DNA of 64,000 bases from Panicum virgatum. Its lineage: Eukaryota; Streptophyta; Magnoliopsida; Poales; Poaceae. The translations under genes and the position numbers were made by a program. Under the pieces are notes generated by a model. The model was not told the DNA's origin. It did not search any database and worked only from the letters and a program-made list of their open reading frames with translations. Location: NCBI RefSeq assembly GCF_016808335.1, contig NC_053148.1, positions 13,544,433 to 13,608,432 on the forward strand, read 5' to 3'. Positions 1 to 10,442 of the stretch are shown here, in pieces; the first letter of the stretch is position 1; each line of letters starts with the position of its first letter.

Positions 1-412
1 AGATGCAGGGACTTAGACAGGTTCGGGCCGCGATGAGCGTAATACCCTACGTCCTGTGTTCAGGGTTGTATTAGGGTTTGTGGAATGCTGCAAAAAGAAG
101 AGGTCTCTATGGGTCTTCCCACGTCTCCCTTATATAGATCGGGAGGCGTGGGGGTACAAGGAAGATATGCTCGGGTTGTTTTACAAGGAAGGAGGTCGGT
201 TAAGATCCCTAGATATCCGGGCTTCTAGCTGGAGCCCCTCATCTTGATCCACTGAAGATCCTTTCCGCGCACAGCCGAGTCCTGCATGCCGAGTAGTCGT
301 AGCCGAGTCACCGAGCAGGGTAGTCTCCCGGGTTCGGGGACCCCACTCGGTAGGGAGGTACATAGATCTACCTCCGTCAAGCCCAGGGAGGTACATAGAT
401 CTACCTCCGTCA
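1..412 (-). repeat. Gypsy-1 3' LTR (partial)
   Basis: This stretch matches 13,518-13,894. About 98 bases of the LTR are lost off the window edge. A TATA box lies on the minus strand at about 130-138 (CTATATAAGG). The start of the LTR in element orientation (TGACGGAGG, right edge here) is present twice, at about 352-379 and 385-412, because of a 33-bp tandem duplication that the other LTR lacks. Confidence 0.93.
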
Positions 413-423
413 AGCCCCCGAGC
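413..423 (-). promoter_or_regulatory. Gypsy-1 polypurine tract
   Basis: On the minus strand this reads GCTCGGGGGCT, directly abutting the LTR start. The same core is found at 56,913-56,923 next to the 3' LTR of Gypsy-2. It is the presumed primer site for plus-strand DNA synthesis. Confidence 0.8.
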
Positions 424-776
424 GCCGGAGGGCTGAGTTGAACTTGTCGTACCGGACGAAGTCCTTCGGTGCTCATTATAAATGTATGTCGTTCTTGCAG
501 ATCCAGAAAGGGATGCGCCCCTGGGCACACCCGTTGGGTGTAGCCCTCGAGCCTCAGAAGGTTTCGAAAAAGCATTTCGAGGGTCAAAGAACTGATCTTT
601 TACTCTTACCAATCCGAATGCCTGAGCACTCAGCAAGTGTTTTCATTACACCGATCCCCTGAGGGTACTAGTCCTTAGCTACCTCGGGATAGCCATAAGA
701 TATGGACTCAACTCAGTTCCTTGACCCTGAAGCCCTGGTTTGAGTCGCTGAGACTTTTCGAGTGGTTCTGGCGTCT
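424..776. other. Gypsy-1 3' untranslated region, no gene
   Basis: This stretch lies between the polypurine tract and the 114-bp tandem array. ORFs here are short and match nothing recognisable. It is upstream of the antisense gene and so could be part of its distal promoter (inference). Confidence 0.5.
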
Positions 777-1500
777 GGGCCCTGAGGCCCTGGCTGGGTC
801 ACGGAGACACGTCGGGTCATAAGTGGCACCCAGCCCCCGAGCAGGGTCGCTGGCGGAGTCACGGAGACGCGCCGAGTAGTCACGGCGTCCGGACCCTGAG
901 GCCCTGGCTGGGTCACGGAGACACGCCGGGTCGTAGGTGGTGCCCAGCCCCCGAGCAGGGTCGCTGGCGGAGTCACGGAGACGCGCCGAGTAGTCACGGC
1001 GTCCGGGCCCTGAGGCCCTGGCTGGGTCACGGAGACACGCCGGGTTGTAGGTGGCGTCCAGCCCCCAAGCAGGGTCGCTGGTGGAGGCACGGAGACGCGC
1101 CGAGTAGTCACGGTGTTCGGGCCCTGAGGCCCTGGCTGGCTCACGGAGAAACGCCGGGTCATAACTGGCATCAAACCCTCGAGCAGGGTCGCTGGCGGAG
1201 TCACGGAGATGCGCCGAGTAGTCATGGTGTCTGGGCCCTGAGGCCCTGGCAGGGTCACGGAGACACGTCGGGTCATAAGTGGCGCCCAGCCCCCGAGCAG
1301 GGTCGCTGGCGGAGTCACGGAGACGTGCCGAGTAGTCATGATGTCCGGGCCCTGAGGCCCTGGTTGGGTCACGGAGACACGCCGGGTCGTAGGTGGCGCC
1401 CAGCCCTCGAGCAAGGTCGCTGGCCGAGTCACGGAGACGCGCCGAGTAGTCACGGCGTCCGGTCCCTGAGGCCCTGGCTGGGTCACGGAGACACGCCGGG
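777..1500. repeat. 114-bp tandem repeat array in Gypsy-1 (about 6.4 copies)
   Basis: The phrase CCCTGAGGCCCTGG recurs about every 114 bases, at roughly 779, 893, 1,007, 1,121, 1,235, 1,349 and 1,463. Each unit also holds GGTCACGGAGACAC and GCCGAGTAGTCA. Each unit carries a copy of the polypurine-tract motif or a close variant: AGCCCCCGAGC is exact at 832, 946 and 1,288. Long minus-strand ORFs across the array arise only because the period is a multiple of three; they are not taken as genes. Confidence 0.92.
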
Positions 1501-1715
1501 TTGTTTCCGAAATATTCGGAGCATATTCGCATTATGGTAAAAAAAACCTAACCGTTATATCCCTGTGCGGATCTGACGCGCTTAACAGAGGAGCGGGGCT
1601 GTCAGGGGCAATGGTAAAAAGAAAGTTACCGTTTATTCCGTTCCGTCCGCCGTAAGATTCCCGGCCCGATCCGATCCGGCTATTGATTTCGAATCTGCCC
1701 ATTGTGCAGCCTCCG

Positions 1716-1724
1716 ATATTTAAA
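1716..1724 (+). promoter_or_regulatory. TATA-like box of the antisense gene in Gypsy-1
   Basis: ATATTTAAA lies about 145 bases upstream of the ATG at 1,869, on the strand opposite to the retrotransposon genes. The matching gene in Gypsy-2 has ATATAAAC at a similar distance. This supports an independent antisense promoter, but no transcript data were available. Confidence 0.45.
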
Positions 1725-1868
1725 CAGGGGAGGCGGCGCAGGGTGGCCACCCTGTTCCCGAGCGCTCTAGAATCCTCTACCGTCTTGCCGACTCGGCAAG
1801 TTTCCAGAGCTCTCGGGCTCCTCGTTCCTCGGATTTCCACCCCTCACCTGAACCTCGCCGCCATCGCC

Positions 1869-4702
1869 ATGGCCGCCACACCTACTGCGTCATCATCCTC
1901 GACCTCGGGGAGCGCCGGAGAAGCTCCGCCGCCGTCATCGTCCTGGCAAAAGTGCACGCTCCAAGAGAGCGACATCCAGGATATGGTGGAGCATGGCATC
2001 CTCCCAGAGAAACAGATCTCCGGGTGGCGGTGCTGCTACGGGGAGGAGTTCCCGTCAGAGGACACGGACCAGACGGTCGTGTTCAAGTCCTTCTATGAGA
2101 AGGGCTTCGCGCTGCCCGCGGGGGCCTTCTTCCGCGGGCTTCTTCACTTCTACGGGCTCGAGGTAATGCATCTCAAGCCCAACTCGATCGCACAAATCGC
2201 CATCTTCATCCACCTCTACGAGGGGTACTTGGGGATCGCTCCCCACTTCAACTTGTGATGGGCTCTGTACCGCCTCAAGGGACACCCGTCCAACGTTCGC
2301 CGGAACATTGTAGGCGGGGCCGCCTTCTCACTGTGCCAGGGGAGCATCTACCCTGACTTCAAGCTCCGCGACACCAACAAGGGGTGGGCGCGGGAAAGGT
2401 TCGTGGTGTCGAACTCGGCGCCCTGCCTCCCAGCACGCATCGGCCACGCGCCGGAGTACAAGGCGTGCTGGGAAGAGCCGCCAACCACCGAGGAGATGGC
2501 GCAGGTGGAGCACCTCCTCAAGGAGATCGCCGACTTGTCAGCGCAAGGTCTGACAGGGGCCGCGGTGGCCCTCTCCTTCTGCAAGCAGCTGACGCAGCCG
2601 ATCCAGGAGAGGGTCCACCCAGCCTTCGAGTACTGGGTCGTCAGGACCCAACCCGGGGACAGGAGCGCAAGGTCCCCCGGGAAGAGATCGCGAACCGGGT
2701 CGCCCGTATCATGGCGGGGCAGATCGGGGACAAGGGCTGCCCAAAAGCCCTTTGCCTGAAGCGGCCAACCGACGCCGTAAGTCTTCTCGAATCTTCCGAA
2801 TTGCTTTGTTCATTTCCGAGTTGTTTCCTTTGTTTTTGCTCTATTTTTTCAACTGCACCCGTTGGGTTGTGACACAACTCGGATCCTTTGCAAGCCAAGG
2901 TCTTGGAGTACTGGTCCCTCGCTCCTCTGCCTGAGGGGCACACTGGCAAGGATGCCGCCGCCCCAGCCGAGCTGCGCCCGCCGGTGGAGGAGGAGATAGA
3001 GTTCTCCTCCGACTCCTCCGTGGGGAGCGAGTCGGAGGTGGAGATCACCAGAGCCTCGGGGCCACCGTCGTCGGCTGCCCCGAGAAGGAAGATGCACCGC
3101 GTCATGAGGAAGATCCCGCTGTCGAAGGCGGGGTTGATGACGGCGCAGCAGTCGCTGAGGAGCTCGACCCGTAAGGGGACGAGCAAGGTCCGGGGAGCGT
3201 CGGCGCCCCCGACCACTGCTGTGATGGGGTCAGCATCGGCCGGCCCCCAAGCCGAGAAGGAGGCGGCCCAAGGACTGGGCCAGCTATGCGGGGAAGTGAC
3301 GCCCCCCGTACCAGCTCTAGGGCTCAGCCGGCCGCACCGCTGAAGCTCAAATTCGTGTTGCGCCGAAGCGGCGGGTAAGTTTCTGGATCTGAGTCTTGAT
3401 TCTTTCTTGATTTTTATTTCCTGGAGCTATGCTGAGCGCCTTTGTTGTTGGTGTAGGAGGGCGTTGCTCAGCGGCACCAAGAGGATGCCGCAATACTGAC
3501 CTCACTTTGGGCGAGTCCGGCGAAGAGCCGCGCTCGCTGCGAGGAGAAGACGAAGGAGGAAGAGGCCAGCAACAGGGTCTAACCTCTTCTCCAAGACGTG
3601 GAGATGCAAGATCCGCCCCGTAATGAAGGGGCGGCACATGTGGTGGTTGAGGCCAGCGAGGTCCCGGCCGTTGAGGTGGCGAGGACCGAGGAGGTCTCGG
3701 CCATTGAGACAGAGAGGACCCGGGCCGAGCCCTCCGAGGGGGTCAGGACCCACCGGCGAAGGAGGAGGCCGAGGAGGACGAAGACGAGGAGGGAGACTGC
3801 ACTATCTCCGGCAAGCTCGTGACGTCCGCCAAGCTCGCCCAAGGGTTGGTTGAGGTAAATCTTCTGCCTCGCTCTTGGTGTAGCCGACTTGTTCTTATAG
3901 GTGTCGTGTTGTAATGCCAAGTTGTTCTCCAGGCTCTGGTGGAGCTGTCGGAGCAGGCCGCCCAGGAGCTGGCCGAGAGGAGCACCACCGTCGGTCGGGT
4001 GGCGGAGCTCGAGGCCAAGGTGGCCGAGCTGGAGGCGCAGGGCCGCCGGTTGGAGGCCGAAAGGATGAAGGCCGAGAAGGCTCTGTGCAAGGCGAAGCGC
4101 GGTAAGGAGTCGAGTCGATGCATGTTGAGTCCTTTTTGCGTTGTTTTGCCTTTGACTTGCATTTTGTTTAGAGCTGGAGGCATGCACCAAGGCCAACGTG
4201 GAGCTGCGGAAGCTCCTGGAGGTGGCTGAGGCCCGGGAGGCCGGCACCGAGGAGAAGCTTCGCCTAGAGCAACAGGCCCATCGAGGTATGATTCGGAAAT
4301 CATACAGCCGTTGGGTGCGTATTGTTTTGGCGGCTTGGGCTGACCCAGCCGAGTGCTTCTTTTGCAGAAGCGGATGATCAAGCGGCGCAAGGCCGGGCGA
4401 CACTGGATCGCCTGAGCTGGCCGCTGGAGGCTCTGCTTGGGGTGTTCGAGCGCGAGGGCGTGGCGGTGACCGAGAGCCTATCTGAGAGGCTGGAGGCATC
4501 CCGTGGTCGACTGGAGGCCTTCGTCAAGGGAGCTGCCAGGGATGCCGTGCATCACACACTGGGAATGGTGAAGTCCCATCTCCCAGAGGTAGATCTGGAT
4601 CCGATGGGAGACGGCGTTCCTGAAGACTGCTCCAACGCAGATTGGGAGGCCAACCACGCCGTTGTCCTGGAGATCGCCGAGCGCATCGTGGACGAGCTGT
4701 AG
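1869..4702 (+). pseudogene. Antisense six-exon gene of Gypsy-1, 'putative gypsy type transposon' (Transposase_28-like) plus coiled coil
   Basis: Function is unknown; the N-terminal half matches the plant domain known as 'putative gypsy type transposon' (PF04195). Proposed exons are 1,869-2,776, 2,900-3,374, 3,457-3,854, 3,933-4,101, 4,172-4,285 and 4,368-4,702, stop TAG at 4,700. Donors such as GTAAGT (2,777; 3,375) and acceptors such as TTTTGCAG (4,367) are good. Exons 4-6 join in phase and encode heptad-like, Glu/Ala/Leu-rich coiled coil. The ATG follows the Kozak-like GCCATGG. Damage: an in-frame TGA at 2,256-2,258 where the family has Trp, a 1-base frameshift near 2,635, another between about 3,200 and 3,320, and a poorly readable exon 3. 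The gene runs opposite to gag-pol. Exon ends in the middle are less certain than exons 4-6. Confidence 0.8.
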
Positions 4703-5161
4703 GCTGCCAGTCTCCAGGAAGTTCTGTTGTTTATTTTGGCTGCAAGAGGAGTTGGTCAGAATGGACCGACTTAAAATCAATATTTATGTAAATAATGTTT
4801 TATTTTAATTGCTATTAAGGTATGCCCACAGTCCGAGTTCTTTTCTAAATTTGCCGAGTAGGCGAGGGGCAGACTCTGAGCCCTTGATAGCACTTGAGAG
4901 ATGATCATCAATATGCGCGATGAATTAGGGTGACACAGAGTGGCTCCAGGACGTACTCGGCTGTGTTCATTAAGAGCGGGCCGGGTTGTTCTTGTCCGAC
5001 TGGTCGGACTCCGAGTGGGGGCTGGGTGGGTGGCCGAGACACAGACCCTGAGCGTGTTGGTACAACTCGGTAAAGAATGAGAGTAAGTAGAATGTGATGT
5101 ATAAAATGCGACAAACTTTATTAAATGAGTGGATGGGTACATAGCTTTGGATTTTCTATGC
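4703..5161. other. Gypsy-1 spacer between the antisense gene and pol
   Basis: This non-coding stretch separates two convergent genes: the antisense gene ends at 4,702 and pol ends near 5,162 on the minus strand. AATAAT-type A/T-rich sequence near 4,780-4,810 could provide 3' ends. Nothing else is recognised. Confidence 0.4.
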
Positions 5162-6240
5162 TTCTACGGATAGAAGCGGTGTAGGTGCTCGGTATTCTAT
5201 GGGTTGTCAACGTCTGTGCCGTCTGGCCTCTGTAGGTGGTAGGTTCCTGGAACCACTATCCCACTGACTACAAAGGGTCCTTCCCATGGGGAGGACAACT
5301 TGTAAGCGCCGGTGGTCAACTGGATTCATCGTAGAACCAGGTCGCCGGTGTTGAAGTCTCACTCATGGACATTGCGATCATGATAGCACTGGAGCTGCTG
5401 CTCATATCTCGCATGTTGTATGGAGGCCGTAAGGCGGTGCTCCTCTGCCGAGTCGATGTCAGTGCATCGAGTTGATTCGGCTTCGTTTTCGTCGTAGTTC
5501 TGGATGCGCGGAGCACCAAAAGCTATGTCTGATGGCAAGACTGCTTCAGAACCGTACACCATGAAGAATGACGAATAACTGGTAGCCCGGCTTCTCTATG
5601 TGCGGAGCCCCCAGACCACTCTGGGTAGTTCTTGGAGCCACTTTGCACCGTATTTTTCGATTGGATCGAAAATTCTGGCCTTGAGCCCCTAGAGGATCAA
5701 GCCATTTGCCCTTTCGACTTGGCCATTGCACTTGGGGTGTGCTACAGAGGTGTAGTAGACGTTGATGCAGCTCTCTTGGCAGTAGTCCCAGAATTCGGAG
5801 CCCGTGAACAAAGTACCCAGATCGGTGATGATCCGGTTAGGCACTCCGAATCGGTGTGATATCTCCTCGATGAACTCAGCTGCGTTGGCTGTTGTAGTGG
5901 CTGTCACTGGCTTGACTTCGATCCATTTTGTGAATTTGTCGATAGCTACGAATATGTGGTTGTATCCTCCAACTGCCGTCTTCAGGGGTCCCACCGAGTC
6001 GAGTCCCCAACAAGCGAATGGCCAAGAAGGCGGTATAGTCCGCAGGGCCTGAGCCGGGATGTGCTGCTGCTTAGTGAAGAACTGGCACCCGGGACATTGC
6101 CTGACGATGTTTCGGGCGTCGACCAGGGTCGTGGGCTAGTAGAAGCCTGATCGGAAGGCTTTCCCCACGAGGGTAGAGGCGTCCGCGTGGTTGCCGCAGA
6201 TACCTGAGTGGATATCGCTAAGTAGTCAGACTCCTTCATC
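5162..6240 (-). pseudogene. Gypsy-1 integrase, with C-terminal pol tail
   Basis: Read leftward from 6,240. A zinc-binding HHCC region ends in CPGCQFF, followed by the DDE core. The first Asp is in the WGLD segment, the second in IITDLG, and the Glu in NGQVERANG. A C-terminal stretch follows with YGSEAVLPSDIAF, YHDRNV and a closing HRFYP-stop near 5,162. The enzyme would insert element cDNA into chromatin. Reading is broken by stops after the HHCC region, after ANGLIL (a CAG-to-TAG pattern) and near the end, and by frame changes near 5,990 and 5,600. It is therefore a recognisable but damaged domain. Confidence 0.88.
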
Positions 6241-6426
6241 TTGTGCGATGCATTTGCACAGGGTTCCTGAGGATGCCGAGTGCCTGAACAACTCGGTTCC
6301 TATAATGACATAGTTGCCGGACCGGCGTGCGAGCTTCTCGTGCTCCTTTCCCTTTGGGTAGCTTTTGTTGTTCTTGATGAAGTCGATGACGGGGGAGCGC
6401 CAGTCGGTGTCAAGAGTTAGGACCTA

Positions 6427-6951
6427 CTACCCTATGGCCGGGACCAAGTCGTGCTTTGTAGGAGGTTCATCTTCCATCTTGACCATAGGGCTGTTGAGTG
6501 CTTGAACGAACACGCCAGGTGGTACGATGGACCGCTTGGACCCGAGCTTGGACGGAACGTTCGCCGCCATGTTGTCGTCCCTGGGGACGTGGTGGAACTC
6601 CAGACCATAAAACTTAGCTTTGAGCTTCCTGATCTCCCGGCAGTAGGCATCCATCTTCTCCTTGGTGCACTCCCAGTCTTTGTTGACTTGTTGTATGACG
6701 ACTTTGGAGTCACCATAAGCCAACAAACACTTGATGCCGAGTGTGACAGCGATCCAGAGACCATGGATGAGAGCTTCGTACTCAGCAGTGTTGTTGGTAG
6801 CCTTGGAAAGTAACTGGAGGACGTATTTGAGTTGTTCACCTTTCGGGGAGATGAAGAGGACTCCAGCGCCGGCTCCATCGCGGTTGAGGGCGCCATCAAA
6901 GTACATGATCCAGTGCTCGGATCTGGTGGAGGGTCTTGGATCTCGGTCCAT
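6427..6951 (-). CDS. Gypsy-1 RNase H domain of pol
   Basis: An open segment of about 175 residues has the RNase H signature: [11 protein letters not shown] with the first Asp, AEYEAL with the Glu, and YGDS with a further Asp, followed by HHVPRDDN. It removes RNA from RNA-DNA hybrids during reverse transcription. The segment ends with a stop at 6,427-6,429, and the integrase follows after a region that is readable only in pieces. It is part of a single polyprotein rather than a separate gene. Confidence 0.85.
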   Translation of the reverse strand: MDRDPRPSTRSEHWIMYFDGALNRDGAGAGVLFISPKGEQLKYVLQLLSKATNNTAEYEALIHGLWIAVTLGIKCLLAYGDSKVVIQQVNKDWECTKEKMDAYCREIRKLKAKFYGLEFHHVPRDDNMAANVPSKLGSKRSIVPPGVFVQALNSPMVKMEDEPPTKHDLVPAIG

Positions 6952-8271
6952 TCAGCGATGAAGTCGGCCAATGCCTGAGATTTGATTGTAGATCGTGGCG
7001 TAAACTCAATTGTGAAGGCGCCGAGTTCTACTGACCATTTGAAGACTCGGCCATTGGCGTCCTTGTTGTGCAAGATGTCGCCGAGTGGGTAGGACAAGGC
7101 CACCTTGATCTTGTGGGCCTGGAAGTAGTGCCGAAGCTTTCTTGACGTGATGAGGATGGCGTACAGCAGCTTCTGCACTTGTGGGTAGCGTGCCTTGGAC
7201 TCGCCAAGTACTTCACTGATGAAGTAAACTGGTCGCTGCACCTTGTAGACGTGACCCGGCTCGTCTCGTTCGACGACCAGGACGGTGCTCAGCACGTTGG
7301 TGGTGGCGGCGATGTACAAGAGAAGGATTTCCCCGTCTTCTGGTGCTGTTAGGATGGTGGCGAGGTGAGAAAATCCTTGAGCTCCTGGAATGCTTTGGAA
7401 GCATCGTCGTTCCACTCGAACTTGTTGGACTTCCGGAGAAGTTTGAAGAAGGGTAGGCCTCTATCGCTGAGTCAGTTTATGAACCTACTCAGCCATGCAC
7501 CCTGTGAGCTTCATCAGGTCCTTTTTGCTCCTGGGAGGCTTCATGAACCTGATGGCGTTGACCTTGGTGGGGTTAGCTTCGATGCCCCGGCTACTGACTA
7601 TGAAGCCGAGTAGTTTTTCCGGACGGGACACCAAACACACACTTGGTCGGGTTGAGTTTCCATTTGAATTTTCTGAGATTTTCAAATGTCTCGGAGAGAT
7701 CCGTAATGAACTAATCATTATGTTTTATCTTGACGACGACATCATCGACGTAGGCCTTGGCATTGCGCCCGATCTGCCCCTGGAGGCATCTCTGAATGGC
7801 CTTCTGGTAGGTGGCACCGGCATTCTTAAGGGCGAACATCATGGTGTTGTAGCAGTAGGCCCCGAAAGGGGTGATGAAGGACGTCTTCTCTTGATCCGAC
7901 TCCTTGAGGGCTATCTGGTGGTACCCTGAGTAACATTCAAGAAAAGAGAGGAGAACGCACTCGGCCGTCGAGTCGACAACCTGATCGATGCGTGGTAGAG
8001 GAAAGGGGTCCTCAGGGCAGTGTTTGTTGAGATCGGTATAGTCAACACACATTCTCCATTCACCATTTTTCTTTTTTACAAGGACTGGGTTTGCCAGCCA
8101 ATCTGGGTGTGCGACTTCTCTGATAAAACCGGCGGCGAGGAGCCAGGTTACTTCTACCCTAATAGCCTCCTTTCGATCCTGCGCGAAGCGGCGGAGCCGT
8201 TGCTTGACGGGTCTCGCCTTCGTGTCCAGGTCTAAGGAGTGCTCAGCCTCCTCCCTTGGGACTCCCGGCAT
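6952..8271 (-). pseudogene. Gypsy-1 reverse transcriptase domain of pol
   Basis: Starts near 8,271 with MPGVPREEAEH, and runs through RMCVDYTDLNKHCPEDPFPLPR, LLSFLECYSGYHQI and the catalytic AYVDDVVV to the connection region [15 protein letters not shown]. It copies element RNA into DNA. The catalytic YVDD box is intact. The frame is lost after KIKHND (about 7,711), shifts again near 7,640, and resumes in the palm/thumb. A 5' LTR-proximal polyprotein arrangement with protease upstream is inferred from the order of motifs. Confidence 0.88.
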
Positions 8272-8334
8272 GTCAAATGGCTTCCATGCGAAGATGTCCC
8301 AATTCTCCCGGAGGAAGGAGGTGAGCGCGCCTTC

Positions 8335-8673
8335 CTATGCCGAGTCGAGGCTGGCTCCGATCACGGCAGTCTTGTGTGGCTCTTCATCCCGGAGGACAAT
8401 GGTCTTGGTCGCCACGGCTGGCGCGAGCTGCGACTCGAAAGTTGACTCCTTGGTGGGGATCTGCTGCTGGTCCGCCGAGAGGTTCTTTCCTGCCTGGGCA
8501 ACAAGAACCGAGTTCCTGGATCGTTCCTGGGTATCAGAGAGCTCGATATTCTTGGCCTCGCACGCGTAGGAGGTCTGCAAGTCTCCGTAGACCGAGAGGA
8601 CCCCCTTTGGAGCTGGCATCTTCAGGAGAATATACGTGTGGTTGGAGATCGCCATGAACTTGGCGAGGGAGGG
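8335..8673 (-). pseudogene. Gypsy-1 protease region, downstream half
   Basis: This segment begins with the aspartic-protease C-terminal motif (SLAKFMA) and continues to the linker before reverse transcriptase. The upstream half lies at 10,443-10,840. The coding frame is continuous across the two when the solo LTR and one copy of its 5-bp duplication are ignored. The homologous, uninterrupted region in Gypsy-2 (49,481-50,014) supports the assignment. Confidence 0.85.
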
Positions 8674-10442
8674 TGTAAGCATCTAGGCCCTCTAGGTATG
8701 TTTCGGTGATTAATGACAACCATTATTGTGGCTAATGAGTTTGTGCAGCTTAATGAAACATTATCGCTCATTTGGTCATTTGTTAAAGAGGCCCCTCAAT
8801 TTCATTATTCAAAAAGGCGATCTCGGTATTCAACTCAAATATATATCAAGACTAAGGATCTTTCTAGTCCTAAGTGTCGTAAGGTTGAGAAGGACACTTA
8901 GGTTAGTATATGTTTTATAGTTTTGTAGTGATCGCACTATTAAGAGGAGTTAAGGCCAAGTAACTTGTGCATGGACATGGTCAATCAAAAATGGATGCAC
9001 ACTATGGTCACTCAGGTTATTAGAAGTTCAAATAAGTGGTTTTCAACTTATATCTCAAGAATATTTGGATTTCATTCAAGACTCAAATCAGAAAAGGCAA
9101 AATCAGAAAAGTCTATACACCGGTTTAACCGACGACTCAACTTTTCTATACGTCGGTTAAACGAAGTTAGCAGAGTCTGGACAGGTTCTATACACCGGTT
9201 AAACCGACGATGTTTGAAATGAACGTCGGTGCATTAGTCCAGAGTTGGTTTTTCCAGGGTGTTTCAAGTTCTATACACCGGTTAAACCGACGATGTTTGA
9301 AATTAAACGTCGGTGCAATTGTTCAGTGAGTTGGTTTTTCCAGGGAGTTTCAAGTTCTATACACCGGTTAAACCGACGATGTTTGAAATTAAACATCGGT
9401 ACAATTGATCAGTGAGTTGGTTTTTCCAGGGATTTCAGAAGTTATACTCACCGGTTAAACCGACGATGGATTTGAGTTAACATCGATGCAGTTGTCCAGA
9501 GGGTTGGTTTTTCAGTTGATCAGTGGACAACTACACTCACCGGTTAAACCGATGATACGTCGGTTAATCTGCCCGAGTTGTAACGGCTAGTTTCCAAAAG
9601 GGGCAGTTTACATTCATCAGTTAAACCGACGCTGGCTATTGGAGGATCGTCGGATTAACCGGCGTTAAGTACTTTTCTGCCAGCTTTTCTCCAACGGCTC
9701 TATTTATATGAGCTGCCTATATATACCCCTCAAATGGGTCATTTTGAGCACTCTTGACACCAGGCAACATTCATTCACTATACTTTTGTTGAGAGCCACC
9801 TTGAGCTTCATCTTCCACACATTTGTTCATTCAATCATTCAAGAAGCAAGACTAAGGACTTGAGTAGAGAGAAGCTTGTGTGCATCCGTTCTTGGTGATC
9901 GGTTCTTGCTCAAGTGAAGGCCCTAGCTTGTTACTCTTGGTGATTGGCAGCACCTAGGCGATCTTGGTGATTGAAGGTGTTTCTTCCGGAGCTTGCCAAG
10001 GATTGTGGGAGCCCGAAGAAGTTTGTACGTGGCTTGAGCTCCACCACGCCGGGAAGGTGAACGGAGACTCTTAGTAAGCGCCCTCGTCTTGGTGACATGG
10101 GAGGTGACAAGCCTCTTAGTGAGTGTCACAACGTGGATTAGGGGTGTGTGCCAACACATCGACACCACGGGAAAAAAATCCGATTGTCTCTTGCCCACTC
10201 TTTCATTTCAAGCACTTACTTTCATGCAATTATTCATGTGCTTGACCTTAGAGATCATATCTTAGCTCTACCTTGCTTAGTTTCTTATCTTGTAGTATCT
10301 TTGATAGCTTGTGTAGTTTGCTTAGTTAGCCGATTGGTGAATTGAGCCTTACTAGCATTGCATAGGTTAAGGTTGCTTTAATTTGTTTTAGAAATTTGAA
10401 AAAGGCCCAATTCACCCCCCTCTTGGTCCATCGATCCTTACA
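8674..10442 (+). mobile_element. Sirevirus-like (Ty1/copia) solo LTR, 1,769 bp
   Basis: Starts TGTAAGCATCTAGG and ends CGATCCTTACA, and is flanked by a perfect 5-bp target duplication GAGGG (8,669-8,673 and 10,443-10,447). The terminal segment with AATTCACCCCCCTCTT is typical of Sirevirus (Opie/SIRE) LTR ends, by recall of the family. No gag-pol is inside, so the element was reduced to a solo LTR by recombination. The insertion splits the protease of Gypsy-1 and is therefore younger than it. Confidence 0.9.
9112..9665. repeat. 86-bp tandem repeats with the palindrome-like motif CACCGGTTAAACCGACG
   Basis: Units of about 83-86 bases start with GTTCTATACACCGGTTAAACC near 9,187, 9,270 and 9,356, with a diverged one near 9,442 and further partial copies on both sides. 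Each holds CCGGTTAAACCGACG followed 15-20 bases later by its partner CGTCGGT, so every unit can fold into a short hairpin. The array is inside the solo LTR. Confidence 0.88.

Noticed and set aside
708..1532. Two long minus-strand ORFs of 257 and 274 codons with internal repeats
   Set aside because: They overlap in different frames of a tandem array whose period (114) is a multiple of three, so every frame stays open. No known domain.
9112..9665. CRISPR-like array
   Set aside because: The repeats are direct units of 86 bp without unique spacers, within a plant LTR.
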